Shown in pieces: positions 46,545 through 58,131 of a stretch of 64,000 nucleotides of DNA. Source of the stretch: Triops longicaudatus (Eukaryota > Arthropoda > Branchiopoda > Notostraca > Triopsidae). Numbering within the stretch: the first letter of the stretch is position 1; the number at the start of each line of letters is the position of its first letter. The position numbers and the translations under genes are program-made. Below the pieces are notes generated by a model that saw only the letters and a list, made by a program, of their open reading frames with translations, made no database searches and was not told where the DNA came from. The stretch covers positions 62,001-126,000 of the forward strand of contig JAGQDJ010000125.1 of NCBI GenBank assembly GCA_022885665.1. The letters are read 5' to 3'.

Positions 46545-48754
46545 TTAATTAATAACTGAGAGTGACCCATTACACGGATGGTGGCTTCCAAATCTTTCGG
46601 ATCCTTCGAATTGAATGAGAACGGCGAAGTAGGTTAAAATCGCTCCAAGTACCTAGTCAAACATTATTTTTTTTTATTTATTATTTTTTTAAAAAGTAGC
46701 TTTACTGCCGGGATAGATCTTCTCCCCACATTGTAGAACTTAGCGGCTGTTATCTTTTCTAGGGGATTTGAAGCAACTGTTTGTTGAAGATCCAAGAGGT
46801 CCTTTTTAAATTCTGGAGAATACTGCGCTGCACGAAGTGTCAAAATATCTAAATCCATTTCCAGCTCCGCGACCTTTATTCATTTGTTAGTGCAAAGATG
46901 TGAAATTTGTTCCAGTTACCTCTTCGTTGATCTGGTCTGCGTAGTAAAAGAGGCACGCCAATAGAAAAGTCGCGTGGCAAATTATGGTTATTATAAAGTA
47001 ATACTCTTGCGGCAAGATTTTTGTCTGCGTAACCAGTGCGATGCCCAGGAGCCGTCGAGCCATACCGTAGAAGTTATTCGTGAGGACCATAGTTTCTCCA
47101 AGGCTGATGGCTAAAACTGTCCAACCAAAACTTTTGCATATTTCCTTGGATACTTGTCGTAAAAGGATAAAAGCAAAACGCAGTTGCTTGAGGGAAGGCC
47201 GTTTCTCGCATTTTAGAACATCCGTTGAACTCTCAGTATAAGTATTCTGTAACATGCATGGAATGCGAAACTAATTTAACATGCGTGCGTTAATATGAAC
47301 AGAAAGATTTTCGTACGTTTGGCAGGTGTTCACGTATGGCAGTTATCCTTTGCTGCAGAAGTATGGAGCTGATGCAGAATTGAACAAGAACCGTTGCTTC
47401 CGAAATCAAGTCCAAAAAGTACCAAGTAACGATCATTTGGGAAATACAGTAACTTGGTATAAATCGGTTGTACCACGTAATGAAATGCCGCGTAAAAGTT
47501 AACATCAGTGCGATCTAGACGGCGTAAAAGCGTTTGTGTTCGATCATATAATCCCGTTAATGGTCAATTAGCAGCAATTTTACTAATTTTTGATGCATTT
47601 GTCAATATTTTGAGTAAAAATTTGTCTAAATACGCACAAAAAATTGACGTTTCAAGTCTAGTTTGCGCTCCTTTCAAGTAGTGACGTTATACATTTTTAT
47701 TAATACAGGGGAGGAATGACCATTTGTCATTTGATCTTGGAAGTGCTTGCTTTCAGACGATTTTTAATAGTAGTGAAATTAACCTAATTTAAACTCACAA
47801 GGAGAAATTGCCAAGAAGGTCCCTTGTCTACGAACAAATAGGAAAAGGTCTTTGCTGTTACTGAGGGTCGGTGAAGTTCAGTCCTTTGCTCAGTGTTCAA
47901 ACCCCCTTACTTCAAAAGCAATAGACTGTAGCACGTGTACATTATTAAACACCTCAGATCAATAGAGCAATAAAGCAATAAAGTGAGACAATCGACTTTT
48001 TAAATGGGATCTTGTCACCTGAATGAAAAATTCCTCGTATAAAATCTACTTGCTAGTAACTACGAAGGTAGCAAAAAAAAAAAAAACAAAAAAAAACATA
48101 TGACGTTGTTTCAGTTTCATATGATTTTAATGAATTTTCGGGAATTTTCGAAACCAATTCATTTCTGGACATGCCATTTTGAACTTTGGTTGAAAAATAA
48201 TTGTTTAAGTGTTTCACTTCGTAATACATATAATGTATAAACACGGTTTGCGATTTAACGTGCATTAAATTTTAAATGAGGCAAAGCTAGCTTACCGCGA
48301 TTACTGCCTCTAACATCATAAGTATCGTACACTTCTGTGTTTTCCAATCGAACTTCTTCTCGTTCTTGACATTGAGAATGGAATCCACTTCATGGAAGTT
48401 CTTTAGTATCTTACCGATGAGTTTCAAATTGACGACTACTCCGTAAGGAGCGACAATAAGTCTTAACCATATAAATATGCATTCTAATATAAATGACAAG
48501 ACTTGGGTGGGCCTTTGCCAAAATTGTGAAGGTGACATTAGCAAGGCGTAGGATTTGGTTCCGTATACCAACAAACGCAAGAGCAACAGCCACGAGAAAT
48601 ATATACTTTGGGGATGGTACCAGGGAGCTACTTGCCACTGACACATTCTGGCATTCCAAATCACAGGTAACTGTCCTATACATCTTGAGAGCCAAATGAC
48701 GGGTCGGATAGAAGTTACTAAAGGGGACGAATGAATGTTCATTATTGCCGTCAT
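46545..48754 (-). CDS. Gustatory receptor, tandem copy 1
   Basis: Five exons: 48754-48296, 47514-47317, 47246-46920, 46873-46706 and 46652-46545, giving 419 residues, all introns in phase 0. It is a multi-span protein: hydrophobic segments begin near SIYFSWLLLLRLLVYG and recur through the protein. The last exon encodes ILTYFAVLIQFEGS, the TY-hydrophobic-QF signature in the last membrane span of arthropod gustatory receptors. Internal exons of 198, 327 and 168 bases have exactly the sizes found in the next gene, so the two arose by tandem duplication. Such receptors are ligand-gated ion channels of chemosensory neurons. The ligand cannot be read from the sequence. The start ATG at 48754 gives the longest frame with a good continuation. 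Confidence 0.9.
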
Positions 48755-49513
48755 TCTGACGACTAACGTAACTCAATTTTGTTCAGAATGCATTCTAGAA
48801 ACCCTTGCGACTGCGTCCAGTCGACTTTCGGATAAAGTGTCACCACACCTAAATGTCTGCGTACCCAATATATGTAATAACATTATACAAAACGCCCTCT
48901 TAGCCAGGGGAATTTTTAAGAGACTTGGTACTATAATGAAATATAGTGAAAACATTCAAAACCGTAACTTGTTCATTGTAAATATGCTTAGCGTGTTTTC
49001 TAATAAAGTAAAATAGAGACCACGGTATAGAATGCACAAAGTAATAAAGTGAAATTGGGTTAGGAGCGTAGAAGCGTAAAGAAGCACTTTTCCGATGTAG
49101 TGTACCTAAAACAAATTTCCAAAGTACTGTACATGATCAATTTTGTTTACTTCATTTTGTTTACATTATTTTTAAACACTTTGTACGTTATCCATTTCAA
49201 TTGAAAGCGAATCGAACGTGTTGGAGGATTTCTCGTTTGCAGTGTTTTTAGTCGAATTTCTTAAGCAGTATCACTTATGTTCGATCTTTCGGGAGCTTTA
49301 ATTGATCCGATTCGGCCAATTTTCTATGACAGCTAATACGGATCTGAAACCAACCGGAATTGTTTCCAACTGTTCATATATAAACATGATTCGTTCTTTT
49401 TTATGTAAGTTTTCCGTTGCCTGTGGTACCCTCTATTAAAGGAACTGAAGGCTCGCTTCTTATGCCAACACGTGGTTCACACCGTAATCAATGGATGGCT
49501 CTGTATTTATATT
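48755..49513. other. Spacer between tandem gustatory receptors
   Basis: AT-rich; no further exon recognised. It should contain the promoter of copy 1, read on the minus strand. Confidence 0.55.
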
Positions 49514-51887
49514 TTACCCTGAAAGAGACCCATTACAAGGGCAGTTGGTTACATTTTTCTCGGACCCTTCAAACTGAATGAGGACCACGAAATATGTCAA
49601 AATGGCTCCCATTATCTAAACAAAATATAACAGGTTAAAACCGGAAAATAGTATTGTATTATTGTAGATTACGGCTGGAATGGATCTTCGCCCCACATCG
49701 TAAAACTTGGCTGCGGTTATCTTCTCTAAGGGACTTAAAGAGACTGTCTGTTGAAGATCGCACAGACTAGTCTTCAATTCTGAAGAGTTCTGAGTTATGC
49801 GAATTGTCAACATGTCCAAATCCATTTGAAGTTCTGAAACCTACCACCATGTATTAAAAAATTATTACTACCAAAGTTAAACACCTCATCCGTGATTCGG
49901 TCCGCATAACGGAAAAGACATCCCAGCAGAAACGTTGAGTGAAATAGCATAGTTGCTGTGAAGTAATACTCTTCCAGAAATATTATTTTCTGCTTGGCCA
50001 GTGCGAGACCCATAAGCCGTCGCGCTAGTCCGTACAAATTATTCGTGAGGACTATCGTTTCTCCAAGACTGATAGCTAGAACAGTCCAACCGAAACTTTT
50101 GCACAGCTCCATCGATACTTGACGAAGGATAATGTAAGCGGAGCGGATCTGTTTCAAGAAGAAATGATCCTGGCGCTTTAAACTTTCTGCCGTAATGTCG
50201 ACGGAACTATTCTGAAACAAAGTTGGTACGTGAAACTAAATGCAAAACGCATATATTAGTATCAACGGATTGTAGTTGTAATTGTATCGTACTTGCTTAA
50301 GATGCTCACGTATTTTGGCGATTCGTTGTTTGAGAATTACGGAGCTGATGCAAAATTGAGCGAGAGCTGTCATCTCCATAACTATGTCCATGAAATACCA
50401 AGTAACAATCAGCTGGGAGGCTTGATAGCTTGGTACAAATTTATTGTACCACGTAATAAAATACCGCGTAAAATACACCATAAGCGGTATCTACAAATAA
50501 AGAAAATTATTATTATTGTTACAGGCACATAACCGAACACTGCGAGTAATGGCATAATGAAATATTGGTGCCAAAATGGAAGAAATCGTAATCGCTAATG
50601 GATGTTTTCTAGTACTAATTTTGTGGCTTTTTTATTAGAAACGAGTCTTGGTATTTTCGTTGTCACGGTTACTAGATGTACTGAAAAATTATTTAATAAA
50701 GTTTGTTATACCGCGAAGCTTACGTAAGTTTTCGTACATATTTTCGAACTCTACCATGTAATTTGTGGTCAAGACACACGGCAATACTGCCTCACACCCA
50801 AATCTAAACTGACCCTTCCCCCTGACAATTTGTACACTTATAAGGCCTCTAGTTTTCACGGTCGTGGAGCCTTGTTTTCGTTCTCTTGAAGCTCACAATG
50901 TCACGTTTTAGAGCTAGAACACTGCTGTATCTATTAAGTTCGTTTTCATACTACAGACGATCCGTCTGCTAACGAAATAAAAAAAAAAATCAGAAAACTG
51001 TCCGAACTGTCCCGCCTCTTTGGCAAAAAGGCTAGAATGAGGCTGCAGAAATAAAAGCAATCAATAAAATAAGAAAAATAGAGTATGTACAATAAAGGAC
51101 TACGGGACATCAATAAGCTTTCCAGGACAGAATTGACATCTGCTGGCAAGTACTTGGGAGTTCACATTATTTATAATCCACGTCCGTTCGAGAATAAGTA
51201 ACATGCCTTGTAATTTGTCAGCGTGTAGTTAGCTTGCTTTCATTGCATCGTCTATAGACTTCAGAATATGTCCTATGTTGGTTAGTATTGCGTGTTGGTG
51301 AATATCGGATAGTGTTAATTATTATTTTACGAACTTTAAGAGGAATTTGCCATTTTTGGATCATTGGCGTTTGAATATAAGGGTAAAATATTTCTTACCG
51401 CTATAATCATCTCTGTCATCATAACGAGTACACATGTGTACACTTTCCACTCAGTTTTTCTTTCATTCTTGACATCCAAAATGGAGTCCGCTTCTTCCAC
51501 GTTCTTTATTGCTTTACCGATGTGTCTTAAGTTAGTCACAATGCCATAAGGGGCTACGACCATCCTCAGCCATATGTACAAACATTCTAACGCAAATGTG
51601 GCAACTTGGGTAGGCGAAGACGAGAATTGAGTTGGTGAAGTCAGCAGCGCGTATGATTTGGTCCCGTAAACCAGGAGCCGAAATAGCAGCAGGCAAGTGA
51701 AGTAAATAGACTGTGGGTGATACCATGGAGCTATTTGCCACTGACCCATTCTCGCATTCCAAATCACGGGTAATTGGCCTATACATCTCCCAAACCATAC
51801 GATTGGTCGCAGTAAAATCACTAGCGCCGAAGCTTGAGTTTTCATCTCGTCGTCTTTCTGACGACTAACTCTCTTGGCCATGTTCAC
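49514..51887 (-). CDS. Gustatory receptor, tandem copy 2
   Basis: Five exons: 51887-51399, 50490-50293, 50211-49885, 49840-49673 and 49615-49514, giving 427 residues, all introns in phase 0. It is close to copy 1 over its whole length, for example CIGQLPVIWNARMGQWQ, APWYHPQSIYF, CKSFGWTVLAISLGET and DLQQTV..SPLEKITAAKFY. The last exon gives ILTYFVVLIQFEGS with the family signature, followed by a short tail with CPCNGSLS, nearly the same as in copy 1. Intron 1 is long (about 900 bases in this copy and 780 in copy 1) but the others are short. The N-terminus has a 15-residue polar extension not seen in copy 1. Confidence 0.9.
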
Positions 51888-52708
51888 TATACATCTATTC
51901 TAGTGCATGCGACTGCGTCCATTCCGTTGTATCATAAAATGTCCCTAGTGTTAAATTTTTGTGCCCCGAGTAAAAGAAACATACGTGTGCGCAAGGTTCA
52001 TTCAGACAGTAGTCTACTTAGCGAGAGGAGCCGTTATCTTTAATAAAACACGATCAATGTACAGTAACTTTGGTACGGGAAATATGTCGCAATAGGACAA
52101 TAACGAATACGACATGCAGAGCAAACTACTGGCAACGAGAATTGAGTTGCGCTTGGCGATTGAAAGGCAATAAATGTAACAGTTTCAATGTAGGGCAGCT
52201 GAAATTGCACACTATTTTATATCAGATTCCGCAGAAATGCGCCAGTAAATTGGAACATAATGTATCGAACGTGTGCTATACACGCCTCCCCAAGTGTAAT
52301 ATGCCACTATCCCGACATTCGTGGGAACCGATAGGAAATTCCAGGAGCCTTATCAAATATCCATAGAAAATTAGTAATTCATTAGTGCAGCTAGTTGACC
52401 AGGCAAATATATTTAACTTAGCGTACTTAGTAACAAGTGAGTAAACGAAACCGAATGTTCGTTTCTTTAGGCTCTCGTATTACGTTGTCAACGCATGTAG
52501 TGTACACATCAAAAGTATCAGTTATCAATATTACACTTAGTTTGTTTATTAATAAAGTAAGGACATTCCGATCCTGAAACGACTATCAGCGATTTCTTAG
52601 CGATTCATTATCGTCGGCTATGTTGTGCAACTATAATAATAGTGATATTCCTTTATTTATTGTATTTATTTTATTTATTTGTTGATAAATTCATCAAGGA
52701 TTTTTATC
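51888..52708. other. Intergenic region, no supported gene
   Basis: The right end carries minus-strand AATAAA-like sequence (TTTATTTATTG near 52655-52680) suited to polyadenylation of the lipase gene. A 98-codon frame at 52070-52366 shows no domain and no splice partner. Confidence 0.55.
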
Positions 52709-54059
52709 TTAATGAAGCGAATCAAAAGAATCAGAAATTTTGCTGGAATTCAAATCACCAAATTTTTTCAAATATTTCAGTACAGGTCCAATTACGGAAG
52801 TTTCTGCTTCTTTGGCCCACAAGAAGTCTAAATGACCGAAGGAAGCGTTACCCACGCGTTCGTAAGCTTTCAAATTAGGTAACTGAAGCGCTAACCAACC
52901 CACGTCCTGTAAATAGAATATTAAAGACAATGACAAACTATAGCTTTGCGATCAAACTGACTTCAGATGTTGCTAAGTAGTCATTCTGAGCCCATAAAAT
53001 TACAACAGCAGCGGCGACACCAGTAGCGTGATACAAGGGTGGATACGGTTGCTTATAGCGCTCGGAGTTCCCCACTGGCCCGTAGTCGTAACGAGCATAA
53101 TTTTCTAAAAAGACATTGGAGTACTTTTAATGTAATTCATATTGTATGACTAAAGGTTAACAAAGCATTAGCAAAAGACAGTATCAAAATCCATGACTTT
53201 AGTTAATTACTGAAAACATAAAAATTTTATATAAAAATACTGAAAATAAAAAGAATAAAAAAACACCAAGCATATTTTTATAACCAAAACTGAACATTAC
53301 TATTGTTATATTCTTGAGCAAAATGGAGCACGACACGAGTCGAAGTACTGGCTTGAGCGTGTCCCAGAATTGACGGAATTATTACCTGGAATGGAAAAGC
53401 ATTAATGAAATATCCATGTAAAAGCGACGCGAAAAGCTATATAAACTCGTCCAAAGACGTTTTCATACTTTTTTTCGTATTTTTTCTAGGCAGTTAAACT
53501 AACACATAGATAAAGTATATATTCCAATGGTTTTAAGACTCACGGGATCAAGGTTTGAAGCATCGTGACCACTTAGGAGGAACAATAAGTTGGAGCAAAG
53601 TTGTGTGTACGGATTATTTTGCTTGCAAGCTTTTTCGCCCCCTATTTGTAAGATTTTGTTGTTTGGCAGAAATTCGTAAAGTCCAAACAGTTCCATCGTT
53701 GTCTAATTCAGTGTACAGGATTATCACGATTACTTATCTGTTGTGGTGTTAGAATAAAATGTGGTGGGTACCTGAATTGCGTGAGAGAGAGGACCAAAGT
53801 CTTTGAGTGTGCTTTTCATATGAGTGACTTTGGCTATGGGTCCCAAGGCAATCATTAGCCGAATTTTCTCGTCCAGCAAGGGATAAAATTCAGAGGCTAT
53901 GAAGAATGCGGTGGTGCCCATTGAATGACCGATATAATTTAGTTGGTCCTGGTCAGTTGTCTCCAATACGTAGTCTATCATGGCCGGTACGTCATAGCGT
54001 CCCATTTCATCCCAACTACGCAATTTGTTCGAAGTCTTAGTTTACTGTCTGTGCACGGA

Positions 54060-54093
<34 letters not shown>

Positions 54094-55396
54094 AGGTTGA
54101 AATAGTTTCTACCTGAAGTTCCAAAATTCAAAACTGGTCTGGTGGAAACGATCATGACGCTTACTGTATGTGTTGCCCCGGAAGTTGCCAAGCCAAACGT
54201 CGTACCCAGCGTCATACAACGCAAAGCCTAATAAAGGAAAACTTTGGTTTAACAACATTTTCCTAAATTCAGCCTTTACGGAAAATAGAGAAAGCTTTTT
54301 TAATTATCTTCAAAATAGCGTACCTAATGCGTTCTTGTTGGTATTTATTAGAAAGTCAGCCGAAGAACCGAGAAAACCGTGCTGCAGAAATACAACAGGA
54401 TTGCCTGGAGCAGGAACGCGGTGCATAGTGAGAACGTATCTACAAGAAATCTGTCTTAATTCTTATTCGCAATAAAAGTTGATATTTTGTGTATCATTTG
54501 TGAAAGTAAATTAGGTCTTAAATGACCTTGGGCTTGAAAATCTCGGCAAGAAAATCTGGGCTTCTTGTGTAACGGCTGAACGGTTTCAAATTGAACTTAT
54601 TTTAAAGTTGATAATGCTTGTTTTTAGCTATTTGTTAGTAACAAATAAACACTCGTACTAATTAATATTTGTTAACAAATAATTAATTTTGCTTAATTAA
54701 GCTCGAAATACTATACGGTGCAACAGAAGCCATTGTTAGGTACTTACCCATCGTCTGTGGTTATTTTGTGGGTTTGCGTTGGGTATCCACGGTGTTTAAT
54801 AAGTTGTGGCTGGGGTGGACAGGGTAATTGAAAGAATTTTTAATACAGCTCAGTTTTTGATATTTTCGTTTTGTAAGCAGACTTTATGGTGCTTCTAATA
54901 TTAGGCTTTTACCTTATCATTTCCTTTACGATTCTACTACACGTCCTGTAGGATTTTTCTCAGCTCCGAGAGCTTTTTGTGTAAAATTATAGCATTAATT
55001 TGCTTTACCACAAATGGATTGATTTAACGCTAATACTAAGATATGTGCAATAAAAACGGTTATTATTATTATTTAATAACAAATGTTAAATTGCGTTACA
55101 GATTAGCAATAGAATTTCAGTGTTTCTGTCCGCTTGTTTTGTTTCCTGGCACCCCTAGCGGGAAAAACTGTCGTTAGTTTAACCTAACCTCACTGATCCT
55201 ATTCTGAAATTTAAAAGTCCGCGGGGCGTACAATAGAGACGTTCTTTATTTCCTAAAGAGATTGCAGTAGCCAGCAATATTATTTCGTTATTTGATTTAC
55301 CGTGCTCATATTCGCTTCAACACTGTTGTCACTCATAATATCAACAGTACCAGCAACTGATACACTAAATACTAAAATTAATGCAGAGTAGCCCAT
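52709..55396 (-). CDS. Secreted acid lipase (lysosomal acid/gastric lipase family)
   Basis: Nine exons: 55396-55301, 54809-54748, 54439-54324, 54227-54113, 54015-53772, 53702-53544, 53385-53301, 53104-52962 and 52906-52709, giving 405 residues, the usual length of the family. Signal peptide MGYSALILVFSVSVAG; then the typical PQLIKHRGYPTQTHKITTDD lid-side segment, HRVPAP, VFLQHGFLGSS and GYDVWLGNFRGN. The nucleophile motif is GHSMGTT. The catalytic Asp lies in WAQNDYLAT and the His in FGHLDFLW, so the triad is complete. These alpha/beta hydrolases split triacylglycerols and cholesteryl esters in lysosomes or gut lumen. Which of these applies here cannot be told. An intron holds a long poly-T run at about 54061-54093. 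Confidence 0.93.
54061..54093. repeat. Poly-T run in a lipase intron
   Basis: More than 30 bases of almost pure T lie in the intron between lipase exons 4 and 5. Confidence 0.85.
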
Positions 55397-56724
55397 TATT
55401 CCCTCTCAGATTTAGTTGTCACCTTCTTATGACACAATGTGTGACTTAGTGCGCAATACCTCACTTCTTTAGTGCTCCTTATCCCAAGTAACATTACTTT
55501 TGTCTCTACGGCGCAGTTTCCGTCTTTCTTTCGCGTTTTTTTTTTTATCCTATTTCTCAGACCTAGCTCTACTCAGATTCATATAAGATTTTGTGGCGGT
55601 CACTATCTAGATCCCACATCCTTTTGTAATGTTTGCTCCCTCTCTTCTCCTATACGGTTCCAGCACGCGGGCAGTAAGTTTCCTATCGTTGTCCAACTTA
55701 GACGAAAGTAAAAACCCACACAACCTAATTGTATTTGTACTTACGTGTTCACCATAATGTTGTGATTAGTCATAGGTGCTTTGCAAGTGTTCATCGTACT
55801 TTAAATTCCTTGTTTTACTTTTGATTTGCCATAGCTCCCCGCTGTAATTGTATTTAAGTTATCCTTTAGTTGCCCAAAGTGAGCGCTTGTAGGTTTTTCC
55901 TATTCGGCGCCATGCCTTCGCAGCCCATGCTATTGGCTGCGTCCCTAGTCTCATTTCGGTGACGTAGCCAGTCACTTCCGTTTCGCCTAACCGCACTGAT
56001 TCCGATAACAATTCATCCGGGTTCATGCTGTCCGCCGTGATAGTGGTTACCCAACATCCGCTTCTTAAAACATTTATGTTAGACGTTGTTACTGCGTTTG
56101 TCAAACGCTTATTAAACTTGCAACACATTATCTCTGAGCTAGACATTTAATCTAAATTTAAGAAATGTACATGTTCCGTAAAATGTTCCTCTAATGTAGA
56201 AAAAAAGTAGGACGAAACATAGTTCGTTACTTTTTTGGAAAAAATCGCTTATGTAATGACTTATGTTCGAGCGGAGAGAAAAATTTTGCAGTGAACTAGT
56301 TCTGCAGTTTTTATAACCCTGTTCCAAGGAATGCTATCAGTAGATCAAAACATGCAAAAATGTCTTGCAGGAAGCAAACCGCGGCCCGACTATCGTTCAG
56401 AAACGGTTCCAGAATGTTTGATAGTGGTGCAATGTGAAAAGTCGCGCATGAACATTTTCCTTGTATGACGAAGAAGGCGACTCGAATGAAAGGGGAAAGC
56501 AGAACGTTGAGCTACATGGTATGATTTTAAAGATTGTAGTTAGTGTCGGTCAAGTGTTTGCTACCTCGCACCTGAACTGTAAGGTAAGATTTTAGTATTT
56601 GACGTTTTCAGTCTAAATCTTAATGACGAACAAGAGATTCGGATAACTGGTCCCTAAAGGATTCTAATTTTATTTTCTAAGGTAAGAACAGTGAGGAACA
56701 TCGCCCACTAATCTCGAACCAAAA
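55397..56724. other. Intergenic region with one doubtful small reading frame
   Basis: It separates the lipase (-) from the ITIM-like membrane protein (+). The only notable frame is 55859-56146 on the minus strand, listed separately. Confidence 0.5.
55859..56146 (-). CDS. Doubtful single-exon reading frame, 95 residues
   Basis: It opens with ATG and a mixed-composition sequence (MSSSEIMCCKFNKRLTNAVT) and ends with KRSLWATKG. It is more GC-rich than its surroundings, has no signal peptide or membrane span, and matches no family I recognise. It may be a small orphan gene, a fragment of a mobile element or chance. Confidence 0.2.
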   Translation of the reverse strand: MSSSEIMCCKFNKRLTNAVTTSNINVLRSGCWVTTITADSMNPDELLSESVRLGETEVTGYVTEMRLGTQPIAWAAKAWRRIGKTYKRSLWATKG

Positions 56725-57406
56725 ATGAATGTTAAAGGACCTGGAACTCAGGAGACGATCCGTGAGTTCTCCATTACAACATCCACGTCTAAGAAACAGA
56801 ACCTGCAAACCCCGTCACAATCTTCGGATTACAGCACAACCAGCCAAGTTCTAACGATCGTATTAATAGCTCTTGGAATGGTCGCAATGGTCTGCTTTAT
56901 AATTTACTTCTTATATCTACACAAAAAGTAATTTTGTCAACGCTAAAGTATGCGGAACAGTTTTCTAAAAAATGTTTGTTTCAAGGGAGAATAGACTACG
57001 CACCCTGGAAAAGGAGTGCCGTCGAAATTCTCATGCTGACAGCAACATATACAGCAAACTACCTGTTAGGCAGGTACGGATTCCTAAATTCAGGAATTCG
57101 AGAGCCCCGACTCGTAAGTTACCACCGATTCCTCCGCCCACCGAAAACCAGGTCATTTACGCCCAAATTGAAATTGTCAATCCTCCGGAGACCAGCAATC
57201 AGACGCATCTTCCTGAAACAGAACGCACCTTATACGCAGAAATTCAACCCAACACGGCTCGTATCACGCCCACGGTCCAATTCAGCGGTAGGTACGAGGA
57301 CACCTATGGCTGTATTGTGAGAAATTTGCCTCCGGCAACCAATCTACGTGGCCATTCACACCGTAATTCTGGATTGAGCCATATAACGCAAAGCGCAGGA
57401 AAATAA
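56725..57406 (+). CDS. Small single-pass membrane protein with ITIM-like cytoplasmic tail
   Basis: Two exons: 56725-56927 and 56986-57406, joined in phase 2 across a 58-base intron, giving 207 residues. There is no cleavable signal peptide; a 41-residue Ser/Thr-rich N-terminus is followed by a membrane span (about 42-65, TIVLIALGMVAMVCFIIYFL) and a 140-residue tail. The tail has four spaced tyrosines: NIYSKL (Y90), VIYAQI (Y126), TLYAEI (Y151) and DTYGCI (Y175). VIYAQI fits the strict ITIM consensus and the others are near matches. A proline-rich KLPPIPPP stretch precedes Y126 and could bind SH3 domains. An in-frame TGA upstream of the ATG argues for this start, but an upstream ectodomain exon cannot be excluded. 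AATAAA overlaps the stop codon. An inhibitory or adaptor signalling role is inferred from the motifs only. Confidence 0.72.
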
Positions 57407-58131
57407 AGTGACTTAAAATTGTCAAAAAATGGTCCTTGATCGTAGGATACTGCTGAAAGTTCGAATGAGCCTTATTTGTCTGAATGCTGGCAACAAGCCA
57501 TAGCAGACCGGTCTGCTTTCTTGTCGTGTAATTTTCGCGTGCTGTAATGTGACGCACATTTTGTCGCTTGTTCGTCTTCTAGATATATCGTGTATCAACA
57601 TATTGTTAAGTATTCGTGTCGAGTATCAGTTATTGTGTCAATGTATATCTTGATGTAGAAAACTCTCAGACGAGATTGCTGTCTAAAGATCATTCACAAT
57701 CTGACATTAAACACTTGAGGAGCCAATAATTTCAGTAAGTTTTTGTATATTTTAACTACAGCAAAATATTTGTACAGTTTGGAATCCGAAAATTTGCTGA
57801 TAGAAATTATGACACTATTTGTGCTGTATCGTATTGTAATTCCAGTACAATTATTCTGTGTTAACAATTGCAAAAAGTGAGACCAATGAACAGTAATGCG
57901 CGTTCAGCTTTTAAGAAAGTTGCCTGTGAAAATTAGAACAATTTCTACAGTCATATCGATTGCATTGTCATAATATGGGGTTATTTTGTAATTTTTTTTT
58001 TAAAAAAAAAAAACACGAGCAACATGAACACGAACAAAAAATGTTTCTTATTTCAGTTTCTTGCTGTAAGGAAATGTAACAAAAAAAAATCTGCTCAGAA
58101 TAACTCTATTTGACGCCACGGTATTAAAATT
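57407..58131. other. Intergenic region between convergent genes
   Basis: 3-prime flanks of the ITIM-like gene (+) and PAN-like protein C (-). A T-run/A-run palindrome at 57992-58013 is the only structure noted. Confidence 0.6.
57992..58013. repeat. T-run/A-run palindrome
   Basis: About ten T residues are followed by about twelve A residues. It is similar to the block at 42430-42451. Confidence 0.75.
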
